A DNA stretch of 64,000 bases from Trichopria drosophilae. Its lineage: Eukaryota; Arthropoda; Insecta; Hymenoptera; Diapriidae. A program made the position numbers and the translations under genes. Within the stretch, counting starts at the first letter, position 1. Each line of letters begins with the position of its first letter. The notes beneath the pieces are model-generated. The model worked only from the letters and a program-made list of their open reading frames with translations, had not been told where the DNA came from and ran no database searches. This document shows, piece by piece, positions 1-12,230 of this stretch. The DNA lies in the NCBI GenBank assembly GCA_030407085.1, contig CM059582.1, positions 26,115,001-26,179,000 on the forward strand. The letters are read 5' to 3'.

Positions 1-1483
1 GAATAGGTAAATTTACTTTAAAAAAAAACATGTACAAATGTTCTTTGATCTTATTTGCATAACATGGTAATTAGCAATTCTCCAACCGCAGCGGTTTTCC
101 CAATTACGATTCTGGAAAAACGTAAAATAAAAAAAATGTATTTATAATAAGTCGCAAATTTTTGTCATTCTCGCGTACATTGCCAATGAGAACTTTACAT
201 TTGGAAGGTAATAACTACGTTCGATCGTAAAAATAGTTTTCAGTCTGTTACTTAAAGTCAACTGCACCTGCCGCTATATGATTGTGTGGTCGCAGTCGTA
301 CAGTAGACTTCAAGACTGGCACGGTGCGTTAATAAGGAAATGCATTCGTCGAAGAAAGCAGTTTTTTTTGTTCTTCTGTAAGTAAATAACTCATTGTCTG
401 ACATTTACGCTGTGCAAACGATTTTATCATTTCTCAGTATTAGAAAAATGGAAAAGGTAGTTGTAAGATTTTTGCATATGACATTAACAACATTAACAAA
501 ACGAAAAATTCAAAAGAAAACTATGCTTTATTTAAAAAATAAACAAAATGTATCTCACATTTACACTAATCAAACGATTTTATCATTTCTTTGTATCATT
601 TATTTATTTACATTAAATAGGCCAATGGCCTTTGATACAAAAATAAAAAAAAATAGTAACAGAAAAAAGTTTATTTACGTTTTTTTTTATGTGACGTTAA
701 GAATATTCAACGATGAAAATCATAATAAAGACTATTTTTATTGAAAAAATTACTTTAGCATTACAGTTATAGTTGCGTAATTGCACGTCTCTTTTTCGAC
801 GAATGTAAAATTAATTGTTTTAATACCAGCATATTATTCACATTTTGTTTTAACGACTTTTCGTTTGAAATTTACGATTTACTAATTATTTTAATGAAAG
901 CTTGTTGAGACGTAATGAAATAATACTCATTCTCGAAGGACAAATGAAAATATTGGAATAGTTCCAACATCACTCGAGACATTCTATTATTCTGCGAATG
1001 TTTGTTTGTAGATTATTTTTGAATTTTTTTTTTCAACGATAATAAGATTATATTTATTGCAATTATTTATTTATATACTCGATTGTTAATATATACATAA
1101 ATTTCATCACCAATTTGCTCTTTTTCTTTATGACCATTTAGACAATATTTATTAAAAAAATTATCTCATACAAAATAGATTATTCAGACATTATTTTGCA
1201 AATCAGCATCACACTGTGAATGCATTAAAATATATTGTAAGATACCTATAAATGTGTAATTAATATATTGGTTAGAAAGAACTGACTACTTTGCAAAAAG
1301 ACTCAGCTATCAAATATTCTACAACAGAGTCAATCTATATTATTAATATCTAATTATTTACACCGAAATGAGAGTTAAAAATGTTTTTTTAATTTTTATC
1401 TGTTTTTTTTTATTTAAAATTAAATGTATATTATTTTTAGTTTTTTTCTTTTCTTTTTCTTTTCCCAAAATTATATTATCAAA
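1..1483. other. AT-rich non-coding stretch
   Basis: No gene recognised. The open frame at 394-744 is explained by a diverged direct repeat: 395-450 and 549-605 share ACATTTACnCT and AAACGATTTTATCATTTCT. A GGCCAATGGCCTTTGATAC motif at 621-640, followed by A-rich DNA, could be the 3' tail of an old LINE, but no reverse-transcriptase sequence supports this. Confidence 0.4.
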
Positions 1484-1625
1484 ATATAACTAATAGAGAA
1501 AATGATAGTGTCTGATACTATATGCTTCAGTGAAATATGGTCACAACTATGATATCGAAACATTGTTTTATCGTAACATTTACTTCGTTTACAGTACCAG
1601 ATACTATTTCTCTAGTAAATATAAC
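1484..1625. mobile_element. Small MITE-like inverted repeat
   Basis: The left arm (ATATAACTAATAGAGAAAAT) is complementary, with mismatches, to the right arm ending ACTATTTCTCTAGTAAATAT. The arms, about 30 bp each, enclose 80 bp. Confidence 0.5.
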
Positions 1626-1917
1626 TAAATTTGTAAATTTGATTTAAATGCAAATTTATCTGAGCGTAGTTTTTTAATTAGGCCAAATTTTTGAAAATTA
1701 AGAAACTTTTACATAGACTTTTAAATTGATTTTGCCTAGGTTAATATTGAATGTTCTTGGTTTACATAGTAAATTACAATATTACTATATTACGGATTTA
1801 ATAATACGCATTTAAATAACAATTACATGAATGTGAATTACACCACCTGGAAGCCTAAGAATAGTTGATTTAACAATCTCAAGAATAGTTAATCAAATTA
1901 TTATTAATCTTATAAAG

Positions 1918-2151
1918 TACAGTAGACCCTCCCATACTGTCGCTCTCTAGAAATCCTCTGATAGTGTCGCAGTTCATTCCTCCGATTGTGTCGCAGTAAG
2001 CTCCCCACGACTTGACCCGTCTCATATCAACAGATTCACCACGAGAGGGGTTTAGAGTGTAAGGAATGCGGAGAGTGGGGGTGCGACACAGATAGAGGAT
2101 TTGTTTCCCCTTCGGTCCCGAGATGGTGACACCATAAGAGGGTCTATTATA
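1918..2151. mobile_element. TA-site MITE, 'TGTCGC' family
   Basis: Ends TACAGTAGACCCTC and GAGGGTCTATTATA are near-perfect inverted repeats. GTGTCGCAG-type words recur (1938, 1963, 1988, and inverted near 2083). It is clearly richer in GC than its flanks. The open frame crossing it on the minus strand is a by-product. Confidence 0.75.
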
Positions 2152-2639
2152 GAGGGCTGAGTTGTGAACCAGGCTGAGTAGTGAACTCACAAAGTTACAG
2201 ATCAACTGTAGTTCGGTAAACTATTGCAAATTAGTGGAACCATTAACTATAAAATAAAATTTTACAACCTTTTTAGTTTTTTCATAAATTTGTTTAAAGA
2301 TTAAGTATTATTAGATATTTACGCAATTCAAGTAAAAAAATAGTAAATTTTTGTTGTTAATCCAAGTTTTCTGTGAGATTACTTTAGCCAACAGGAATTT
2401 CAATATGCCTATATTGGAAAAAATTGCCAAAAATATCGAAACGTTTATTCTTATCAATTGAAACCACATGATAGTGCACGGCATACTTGAACTTTAAGAA
2501 AATATTTGAATTTTTTTCACCATCCTACTTTATCGTCATCAAAATGGAGCCCATTATGAATGAAAAATTATTTGAAATAATGAAAAATTATTTAAAAAAT
2601 TGAACATTTTTAAAAACTTAATCTTTATAAAACCTTTAT

Positions 2640-3345
2640 AAAGAGTTTATCTTGAAGTGACTCTATAGATATTTTCTATAATTTTTATAAACCTTTTATA
2701 TTGATATACAAATTGTATAAAGTTATGATAAAAAATATTTTCACTATATGAATGCACGACATATGATTTTGAAAAATGGTGCACGCATTTTCATGTGAAA
2801 AATCAATTTTCTTCATTTCAATAGAAACATGTTTGCTTCTATGCAAACCAGTAAACAACAGTATATATCCGAACCATTTTCTTTGGTCCCATGCTAAACT
2901 ATCTGCAGTTAGTGACCTAACTAAACGAATCTTTACTGGAATGGAACCGACGGAAATTCAATGGTTATATTAGTTAAATGAGACTAATGAAATAGTAGAT
3001 TTTATTAGTTTGAACCAACTAGCTTAATTATAGCGGTTTAACTCGTTCATAATCTCTTGTTTGTAATCAACCCGGTTCCATTCTAGTCAACGTTCGTATA
3101 GTTACTTACATGATTAATCGAAATGGTTCGGATAGATATTGTCGTTTACTGGTTGAAAGAACAAAAATTGATTTTTACAAGAAGATGAGTGCCCAATTTG
3201 TTCAAAATCGATTTTTGCGCATTCATATAGTGAAAATATTTTTTATCAAAATTGTATACAATTTTTATGTCAATATAAAAACTTTATAAAAATTGTATAA
3301 AATATATAGAATTATTTTTGTATAAAGACTTTTTCTGAAGGTTAC
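2640..3345. mobile_element. Palindromic MITE with ~300-bp arms
   Basis: Left arm about 2640-2945 and right arm about 3065-3345 are inverted copies. For example, AAAATATTTTCACTATATGAATG (left, in part) recurs inverted as CATTCATATAGTGAAAATAT near 3222, and CCGAACCATTT near 2870 recurs inverted as AAATGGTTCGG near 3122. No coding sequence; outer ends not exactly defined. Confidence 0.7.
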
Positions 3346-3609
3346 CTTACCGTAAGATGTTTTAGATAATAAAGACGTTTCTCTGTTCAGATACTTAAAA
3401 TAGAAGAATCATTGTCGGATCGAGCATCTTCGAAGATTCGACAACTCTTCTCTCGAAGTTAACGTAATATATACTGTTCCTGGTTTCAATTATTTCGACA
3501 GGTTAATAACAGTTTGTTGTTATCTAATAAGTGTTTATACTAAATACCAGAAAGCACGCAAACTGAAAAACATTAATATTCATTCATTTTTTTACGCAAT
3601 ATATTAGGT
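3346..3609. other. Non-coding spacer
   Basis: AT-rich DNA between the palindrome and the mariner-type element. I see nothing recognisable. Confidence 0.4.
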
Positions 3610-4494
3610 TATACAGGGTGATTCAAAAGTCCCGGAACAGCAAAATATCTCAGCGGGAGTGCATTTTCGAGGAAAATGTTTCAGACAAAAGTTTCAGGAT
3701 TTTTCCCTGGCTATTTAATGGCGATATTGAATTTGACCTTGAAGGTTATTTCAAGGTCAAGTTAATTTTTTTAAATGGGAACCCCTATTTTTTTTCATGG
3801 ATTCTGAAAGAGCGGGAAATTCTACGTCCGAGTATGATATGATCGATTTTTCCGGCAAGGTCATTTCAAGGTGAAACTTAAAACTCCCGTAACGGCGAAA
3901 TATCTCAGAGGGTGTGCATTTCTTTGGAAATTGTTTCAGACAAAAGTTTAAGGATTTTTCCTGGGATATTTAATGGTAGCACAGAATTTGACCTTGAACA
4001 TGACCTTGAAGGTTATTTCAAGGTCAAGTTTGTTTTTTTTAATGGAAACTGCTATTTTTTTCACGGATTCGGAGAGAGCACAAAATTTTACGTCCAAATA
4101 TGCTATGGCCGTTTTTTTCGGCAATGTCATTTCAAAGCCAAACTTAAAACTCCCGGAACAGCGAATTAACTCAGCAAGAGGCACCATTGAATTTAACCTT
4201 GAAAATTACCTTGAGGCTTATTCTAAGCTCAAGACTATTTTTTTTTAATTGGAACCCCGTTTCATTTTCGTAATGTTTCCAGAGTTTCCAGAGTGCAATG
4301 CATTATTATTGTTCCCGGATAAAAATGTACATTTTTTTTTACATCCGATACGTCTATAAATACCGTACCATTTTTACATTGTTTCCAATGCTACCGCCGG
4401 CTTTAGCATTACCCAAGATGCACCGCGTGGAGGTAGCACGGTCGGGTTTACACCTCTTCGGGGTGCTTTGTTCAGGTGGTTCCCCTCGCCGTCA

Positions 4495-4542
4495 CCTGTG
4501 CGTGTGCGTGTGCGTGTGCGTGTGCGTGTGTGTGTGTGTGGG
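4495..4542 (+). repeat. GTGTGC / GT microsatellite
   Basis: A (GTGTGC)n run passes into a pure GT run, inside the mariner-type element between its left TIR and the transposase stop codon. Confidence 0.9.
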
Positions 4543-4603
4543 TGTCCCCAGACAGTTAAGGCAAGATGGGTATACTAAGATTTTGATGAAATTATGTATC
4601 TTA

Positions 4604-5686
4604 CTAAAGCTTATGCTCAAAGTGATTGCCATGAACTTCTTGGCAATATCCCAAGCGATTATAAAAAGTCGATACGACTTTTTTAATCATGTCTGGTTCT
4701 ATAGCCGCGATCTCATCCCGTATTCGTTGTTTTACTTCCTCAATATTCACCGGTTTCGTTCGATACACTCTATCTTTGAGATAACCCCATAGAAAATAGT
4801 CAAGGGGCGTAAGATCCGGAGATCTTGGTGGCCATTCTATTACACCCCTTCGACCTATCCACCGTTCTGCGAATACATCACTCAAATAATTGCGAACATC
4901 TGTTGCATAATGGGGTGCTGCACCATCTTGCTGAAACCAAGTCTGATCGAAATCCTCGCCTACAATAACCTGAATAGCAGGGATGATGTCGTCCCTCAAC
5001 ATATCGTGGTATTTTTGACCAGTAAGGGTACCCTCGATGAAGAAGGGCCCAACTACCGCATTGTTTATAATACCTGCCCATACGTTTACTTTTTCAGGAT
5101 ATTGAGTAGAACGACTATCGACCATCCAATTAGGATTGGTTTCACTTCAATAAGACATGTTATGTCTATTGATTGCCCCATTTAAGAAGAATGTAGCTTC
5201 ATCAGAAAATACGATGCGATTCAAGAAACCGGCATCAGCATCTATTCGATTCATCATTAATTCCGCAAACTGTAGGCGTCTATCAGGATCGTCTTCATTC
5301 AATTGTTGTACGAGTCTAACTTTGTATGGGTGAAATTTTAAGTTTTTAGTTAAGATCCGTTGTACTGTACCGTAACATAAGTCGTGCTGCTGTTTAACTT
5401 TCCTGATGGAAGTATGAGGATCTTCCGTTATTGACAGCGCGACATTCAACTCATTTTCTTCAGTTGATGCTGTTACTGGACGACCTGCTCTTGGGAGATC
5501 CTTCACAGTACCGTGAACTTCAAAACGATTTATTGTTCTGCTAACAGTAGATTTAGAAATCGGTTCTCGTCCCTCTCTAAATGATGCGTTAAATAAGGTT
5601 CGCACATTCTCTAAAGATCGCTGGTTATCACCCCAGCCTCTCATCATGAGAATGGTTATTCTTTCTCGTTCACTTAGCGCAGCCAT
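4604..5686 (-). pseudogene. Mariner-type transposase, DD41D spacing, one in-frame stop
   Basis: The reading frame runs from ATG at 5686 to a stop at 4604 (360 codon positions), interrupted only by TGA at 5149-5147 (position 180). The N-terminal part (1-110) is helix-turn-helix-like, with SKSTVSRTINRFEVHGT and a GRP-type linker (AGRPVTAS). The catalytic domain has IVFSDEATF (D162), WFQQDGAAPH (D254) and SPDLTPLDYFLWG (D296). There are 41 residues between the second and third Asp by my count, so I call it DD41D. The motif before the stop, NRHNMSY, followed by SETNPNW, suggests the TGA replaces a Trp codon. No other defect is visible, so the copy died recently or the stop is a sequence error. 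Confidence 0.9.
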
Positions 5687-6002
5687 TGCTCTTTGTACGA
5701 AATATACGTATGTATTTTGTTACTGAAATGATGCTTAATACGTTTAGATAGGAAAGGCGTTTAGATAGGAAATCCATGTATCTCACAAAACGATATAGTT
5801 AAGACCAAAATGTAACCTTATAAGACTGTACACGTATGTATAAATTCAATGTGAATGTATGTTGTTTATTTACTTCGCTGGTGACTCGTGCTCTCTGTCG
5901 CTGTTCGCGCGCCCAAGTTCACTTTGCACAAGTGTTGCGTAAGATGTATGTATACACTTTTTTTAAACAGTTTATTATTCTATTTACAAAATTAGAGGAC
6001 AA

Positions 6003-6172
6003 GCGAGGGACAGGAATTGATTCCTAAATCGACTTTTGGCAGAACAATAAATTGTTTCGAAGTTTACGGCACTGTAAAGGATCTCCCTAGAGCAGATCGT
6101 CCAGTAATAGCATCGACTGAACAAAATGAATTTAACCACTCTCAATACCGGAAGATCCTCATAACTTCGTTA
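6003..6172 (+). pseudogene. Second, degenerate transposase fragment in opposite orientation
   Basis: Translated on the plus strand, 6028-6135 reads S-T-F-G-R-T-I-N-C-F-E-V-Y-G-T-V-K-D-L-P and onward. It aligns with residues 46-81 of the minus-strand transposase in this element. After a frameshift near 6137 the similarity continues (LSIPEDPHNF against LSITEDPHTS). The right TIR begins immediately after it. It is a scrap of a related but diverged copy. Confidence 0.8.
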
Positions 6173-6909
6173 AGAAAATGAAACGGGGTTCCAATTAAAA
6201 AAAAAATAATCTTGACCTGAGAATAATCTTCAAGGTAATTTTCAAGGTCAAATTTTATGCTAGCATTAAATATCCCGGAAAAAATCCTGAAACTTTTGTC
6301 TGAAACATTTTACCCGAAAATGACCTCTTGCTGAGTTAATTCGCTGTTCCGGGAGTTTTAAGTTTGGCCTTGAAATGACCTTGCCGAAAAAAACGGCCAT
6401 AGTATATTCGGACGTAAAATTTTGTGCTCTTTCCGAATCCGTGAAAAAAAATAGCAGTTTCCATTAAAAAAAAACAAACTTGACCTTGAAATAACCTTGA
6501 AGGTTATGTTCAAGGTCAAATTCTGTGCTACCATTAAATAGCCCGGGAAAAATCCTTAAACTTTTGTCTGAAACAATTTCCAAAGAAATGCACACCCTCT
6601 GAGATATTTCGCCGTCACGGGAGTTTTAAGTTTCACCTTGAAATGACCTTGCCGAAAAAAACGGCCATAGCATATTCGGACGTAAAATTTTGTGCTCTTT
6701 CCGAATCCGTGAAAAAAAATAGGGGTTCCCATTTAAAAAAATTAACTTGACCTTGAAATAACCTTCAAGGTCATGTTCAAGGTCAAATTCAATATCGCCA
6801 TTAAATAGCCAGGGAAAAATCCTGAAACTTTTGTCTGAAACATTTTCCTCGAAAATGCACTCCCGCTGAGATATTTTGCTGTTCCGGGACTTTTGGATCA
6901 CCCTGTATA

Positions 6910-8876
6910 TCGTACAATAACATTGCTGGAGACACTTCTTTACGTCTCAAATTTTGATACCCACTTTGCAGTGTAATAAATTAATTTTCTTGGTAAACAT
7001 ATATTCAATAATAATATTTCGAAAATCAATAATAGGAGCCTATTGTTTATAAAACTCATTATATAACTAACTATCATGCTTGTAAATAAATTGATGCCAG
7101 GGTGGACTGGATTTATAATAAGAAGGAAAACAAAATAAAAAAATCATGAATTTAGTAAAGGAACTCTCATAGATACTGAAACCTCTATATAAGCATTATC
7201 ACCTTATAAACTTAACTTTGAAAACCATTTAGTCGAACGAATCAATTTTTGAATGAACTTTTCGAATAACATGCGATGAAATTGTTATTACGAATTTATA
7301 ATATAATATACTCTTCAGAGTTTTATAGTTATGACTTAATTCAACAATACTTTTCCCTTGGCGTACTTATCAAGTTTGATAACTATTGCTTATGTCCCAT
7401 TGACATAAACTGACATAAATTTCACATTAACTAATTATCTAATTAATTAGTTCTGATTTCCTCTTTTAAATTTCTAAAATAGGTTATATATAGTAGCACA
7501 CAGAATCTAATCAATAACATATGACAATAAAATATAAAAGAATTAATCAACATCCATAAAAATGATTAATTATTTACATAATCTTGCTTAAATAATGAGG
7601 AAGTATCAACTGCGAAAGTCAAAAAACAAACATAAAAAAAATAGTGTAAGATAAGATTAATAATTAGAATATGGTAATAAATTATTGCGCACTCCAAAGG
7701 ATCCAACCGAAATGACACACGCTAAAAGGTGGGTTCTAATATAACGACTTCCGGCGCGGACATTGTTTCCAGTTGGAAGGAATCTTTATGAACGTGGGAG
7801 TTTATCCAAATACTTCCGCTTTCAATGATCCAAAAAATCTGCTTAAACGTGTATTTATTTATTTATTTATTAATAACCGCAATTAATTGCCCCGCAAGTT
7901 TTTGAGGAGAAATATTCTCATACATTTCCTAGTTATTATATTTTATGCTTCGATTAAACGACTTAATTAAGATTGGATAAGTTTATTTCAAACATATTTT
8001 GGGAGTAATGTATTATATTCTCATATTTTTAATGATATTTATACAAATACAATAATATCGCTTGGATATTATTAATTTTACATTACAATTTTTTTTTTCA
8101 AAATTAGAAAAATTAGATAATTATCTTATTGTAAATTTAACGAGTCTATAATAATAGAATAAATTTAATTTTCCTTTCCAAATTTAATTTCAGTCAAGGA
8201 CTTATTTTATTTACTTATGTTATAACATGTAAATATATTTTTCTATATTTTTGTTTAACTTTTAGAGTTTTTAAGAGTGAAAACAAACTATCCTTTAAAA
8301 TTTTGTTTGCATGATCCTTTTTTAAGTGAAAAATTACAAGGAATTTAAAAATGTTAATTCTTAACAAAGAATGGTTAGAAAGTAAAACGGAAATTTTGTT
8401 TGTTAAAACGTTGCAGCTATGAATGTATAACTTTTCATCTACAAAAAATTAATTATTAGAAATTTAAATTAAAGAATATATAATGTTACACCTTAAATAC
8501 TTGTTTAAATTGGTACATCATGCATATAAAATGGGGTAACTATCACAATACACAAGTTTTTGTACGAAAAACATTTCGCATTCTTATAACTTTATTTGAG
8601 GACTTTAATAATCCGGCTTAAGAGAAAAATTATTGTGAGGGAAAAGATTATACTGCCGCCATTTGAAAATAATTATATTAACTTGACCTATCTGTTAAAC
8701 AGTTATAAAAGTATAATAATACCATTTAATAAGTCCGACAGGTAGATCTTATTTTTGACATTTTGATGACAAACTCTCGATTCACTCACAAATCATATAA
8801 AGTTTGTACGGATCTCCAAAAAGTTAAGAATTGCTTAAATAATTTTTCATTCGGCATTAGTATTGATTGCTCACAT
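6910..8876. other. AT-rich stretch, no gene seen
   Basis: Low-GC DNA with no convincing frame. A less AT-rich patch at 7690-7830 (CTTCCGGCGCGGACATTG) stands out but matches nothing I recognise. Confidence 0.4.
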
Positions 8877-8983
8877 CCTAGTAGAAAATTAAGCTATTTT
8901 CTGGTCAGTTTTTCTGCGCTCCATTAGTTATAGCATGCAGATCAGAAAAAATGGGCAGAAACTGGTCGCATTTTCTACTAGGG
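8877..8983. mobile_element. Short MITE with CCTAGTAGAAAAT ends
   Basis: CCTAGTAGAAAATT at the left and ATTTTCTACTAGGG at the right are inverted; complementarity continues inward (TTTTCTGGTCAG against CAGAAACTGG). Length 107 bp. Confidence 0.75.
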
Positions 8984-9117
8984 CACCTCTCCCCAACTGT
9001 CGGAAAATTGTAAATAAAAAGGCAAAGGGGTTTCATTTGTAACCACAAACCATATCAAAATTCACTCAAATGAAAGTCGGTGGTACAATGGGATACTCGA
9101 CTATAAAGTAATTTGTA

Positions 9118-9547
9118 GGGTGTACCTCAAAAACCCGACAAATCACAAAACAGACACTTCAAAAACCAGACATTTCAAAATATACACATTCTGAAAATGT
9201 AATTAATGATTAAATGTTAAATGTGCTTAATAAATAATCCGGGGCCAAACTGATTTGACCTTCAAGTGACCTACAAAATTAATCCCTTGGTCAAACATTT
9301 GTGACCTTGAAATAACCTACCAGTATGACCTCAAGGACGTGAACCCGAGATCATTATTTTATGTAGTGAACGCATCAATCGGAGGGGTCCGTATTTTGAA
9401 TGTCTGTTTTTTTAATTGTCGGGTTTTTTAATGTCTGTATTTTGAAATGTCTGGTTTTCTATGTCTACATTTTGAAATGTATAGTTTATAAATATCGGGT
9501 TTTTGAAATTTCTGTTTAGAGATTTGTCGGGTTTTTGAGGTGCACCC
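9118..9547. mobile_element. MITE with GGGTGYACCTCAAAAACCCGAC ends
   Basis: The left end (GGGTGTACCTCAAAAACCC) and the right end (complement GGGTGCACCTCAAAAACCC) are inverted over about 80 bp. Arms are filled with short repeats of a GACATTTCAAAAnnC type. The centre (9257-9350) holds TGACCTT-type words also found in the mariner-type TIRs. Confidence 0.85.
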
Positions 9548-12230
9548 AACTATTATTTGTCAGCCAATAAATTAATAAAATAATTACATAGGGTAAATAA
9601 TATTTAAGCTATGGTTATTTCGGGCATAACATTCTTTTTCACATTTGACAATAAACTTGTATAAACATACAACACTAGTTGACAACTGAAAATAACATTA
9701 AAATAGAAATTGTATAATTAAATATGTGGAGATGAAAGCTTCACAACTGCCTGTTCAAATCATACCCATAAGACAATATTACCAGAAATGCTTCAAAAAT
9801 CTTTATAATATATAAATTTATAATTAAAGCATCTATATTGTCATTTTGTTGGGTCATAGGAAAGACTGCACTTATAGCAATAGAGTTCGGATTAATTAAA
9901 ATATAGATGGAGAATTAACCCTTTTTATCTGAAATTCTTGAACAAAAAATTTGTCAATTGTCAGAAAATAACATAAAAACTCTTTTTGATATCTTTTCTT
10001 TCCTTTAATTTCTGTCCGCCGGTAAAACTTTAATAATAAATTTTAGCAAAAACGAATCAAAATATTAATCTGCAATTTTGTTATAGCATACAGTAAGATT
10101 CAAAGTTTATGAAAATATTTTTTTTTTAGATTTTTCGATCATCTAGCTAATAGTGTACATAATTATTTAAAAATATAGAGGTAGTATTAAATAAATATCG
10201 TAAAAAAGTATTTTTTGTATAAACTTTCCTTAAAACACAAACATGAAGCAGCGTACAAACTTTTAAAACAAAAAGACCTAAAATTTTCAATTGTTTATAA
10301 CTCGAAGAAATTTGCATTAAAAAAATATTTGGTTCAAGATTTTATCTTGTCAAAAACTTAGGCAAAATTTGACGTTTTTTCCCGAGGGATGACCGCTTCA
10401 CGTGGAATCGCTCATACATCATATACAAAAAGTGGTTGTGGTATAATAACATGTTACATCATCGCATGATTATGATTCATTACGATACAGAGTATGCTTA
10501 TAATTGTAGTATCTTCTTTGTATATATGATCTTGTATATTAAATTGCGATACTGCTCGAAATTTCTGGTTTTTATTTTAGAAACAAAAACATTTTTTATA
10601 AAGTTTACACAAAATTTTGTTAAAATTATAATTACTAATATTTTTTATGTTCTATGTTTCAATATATGTAGTTGAGTGTAAAAATTAGTTAAAAAATTAA
10701 CTAGAGGTAATTTTGAGAAAATGTTCGGTGCTTTTAAATAACGTTGGAATTTGTAGGTTTTATCAATTTATAAAATGATTACAGCGAATTAATTGAAAAA
10801 AAATTCTTCTCAATTAAAAACTGAGCAATAATAACAATCAAGTTAAACAAAGGTAACAAATATTCTCTAGTGCATGTTTAATTTTAGAATTTAATCGACG
10901 CGTTTTTTACACTTCCAAAATGTTAATTTTTTAGCGGGAGTTTACGTTAATTTTATCGTAATATTTTTAGATATATTAATTTCTTTATCTTTATTTTTGT
11001 CAAATTTCAAAAGTTTAGTTTGAAATTAAATTTCCGAATCTCTCGGTTTAATATAATTACTTCCAGGAGATTTTAAAATAATAGGGTTCAAAAAACGTAC
11101 TAAAAACGTGAGGAATGTTTATATTCGTGTTAATTAATTCTCTAAAATGATGATTAATTTGATAGTTACACCGTTAATCATAAACGTTTAGGTTAGACGA
11201 TCTTGGTCCCTGTGTTACGTCTCATGTAGGTGTGAAAAATTCGATAAATTTCTAAACGACAATAGACTTACAGCCTCACGAAAGGAGGCAGCTCCCAAAT
11301 ACTTTTCGAGGCTCATCAAACTGTCGTGTAACTAACGGAATTCGGAATTTATCGTTTGAATTAAATGAAAGTAGATAAATACATCGAATAATCCTAATAT
11401 GCAACACATTTGTATACATCGTAAAAGCGTTTAGACTAATTTCTCTTCAGAACATTTTAATCGGGTTAACCAACGGAATTCGTAATTCTGGTGTCGTCAC
11501 CGTTATATAATTATTCACGTTGTACCCTGAAATTAAGTAAATGAAGGATTCTTTCTTCGTTTTCTCACGTAACGACGTAAAAATAGGGAAGCTATTATTT
11601 TCGTTTAATTTCGACTTTCTCGTTGCATTATCTTTACGTGAATTTCTCATGAACAAAGTCTGTTCGTAATTTTTTATCGTCATTGTTTTACTTTCTTTAT
11701 TGTGCGAGTTTACATTTTTAAATATGAAAACGAAGACTTTCTTGCTGAAATCATCCGTTGTTATTTACTTTTTTATTTTACTTTTTGATTTTCAATAATA
11801 GTTTATTGTGAGTTTCGACATTAATTTATGTGCACTATGATGTGCGCAGAAATATCGTTTCTATAAAACAACAAATTTGATTGTCTAAATTAATTGTTCC
11901 ATCTAAATCGTGATCTTCTTTTGAATAAATATTCTATTGCAACTATTGTTTCCAAGAACATATTGATATCAAGTTTTACCATTTTCTAAATCTAAACATA
12001 TAATTTCTTTGGCGGAGTAAAATATTTGTTTAAAATTATTTACTTCTTTCAATAAATACTACCTTTAAGTAAATTACTTCTTTCTTTCAAGAAACTATTT
12101 TCTTAATGATGAATATAATACTTGAAGGAAATAAAAGCTGAATCACAAATATGATTACTTGATTCGAGTTAATCAATTTCAAGTCGACATATTTCTTTAA
12201 AAGAAGTACATATTTTTTCAGTGTACCTGG
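9548..12230. other. AT-rich stretch, no gene seen
   Basis: Open frames at 10436-10675 and 11447-11683 are short, compositionally like their surroundings, and lack recognisable domains. No RNA gene seen. Confidence 0.4.

Larger units (their letters stand above)
3612..6907 (-). mobile_element. Tc1/mariner-type DNA transposon with ~0.7-kb composite TIRs
   Basis: The ends are TACAGGGTGATTC at 3612 and its complement ending at 6907, flanked by TA (3610-3611 and 6908-6909), the duplication typical of Tc1/mariner. The inverted repeats are long: about 3612-4275 and 6172-6907. Each is built from about three related blocks that repeat phrases such as CTCCCGGAACAGCGAA, GTTTCAGACAAAAG and TTCAAGGTCAAG. 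The right arm is longer because the left lacks one block near 6255-6330. The body carries a minus-strand transposase gene and a plus-strand transposase scrap next to the right arm. Total length is 3296 bp. Confidence 0.93.

Noticed and set aside
394..744. 116-codon frame with an internal repeat
   Set aside because: The repeat is at DNA level in AT-rich sequence, and the translation has no domain.
2776..2973. 65-codon frame
   Set aside because: Sits across one arm and the centre of a palindromic MITE.
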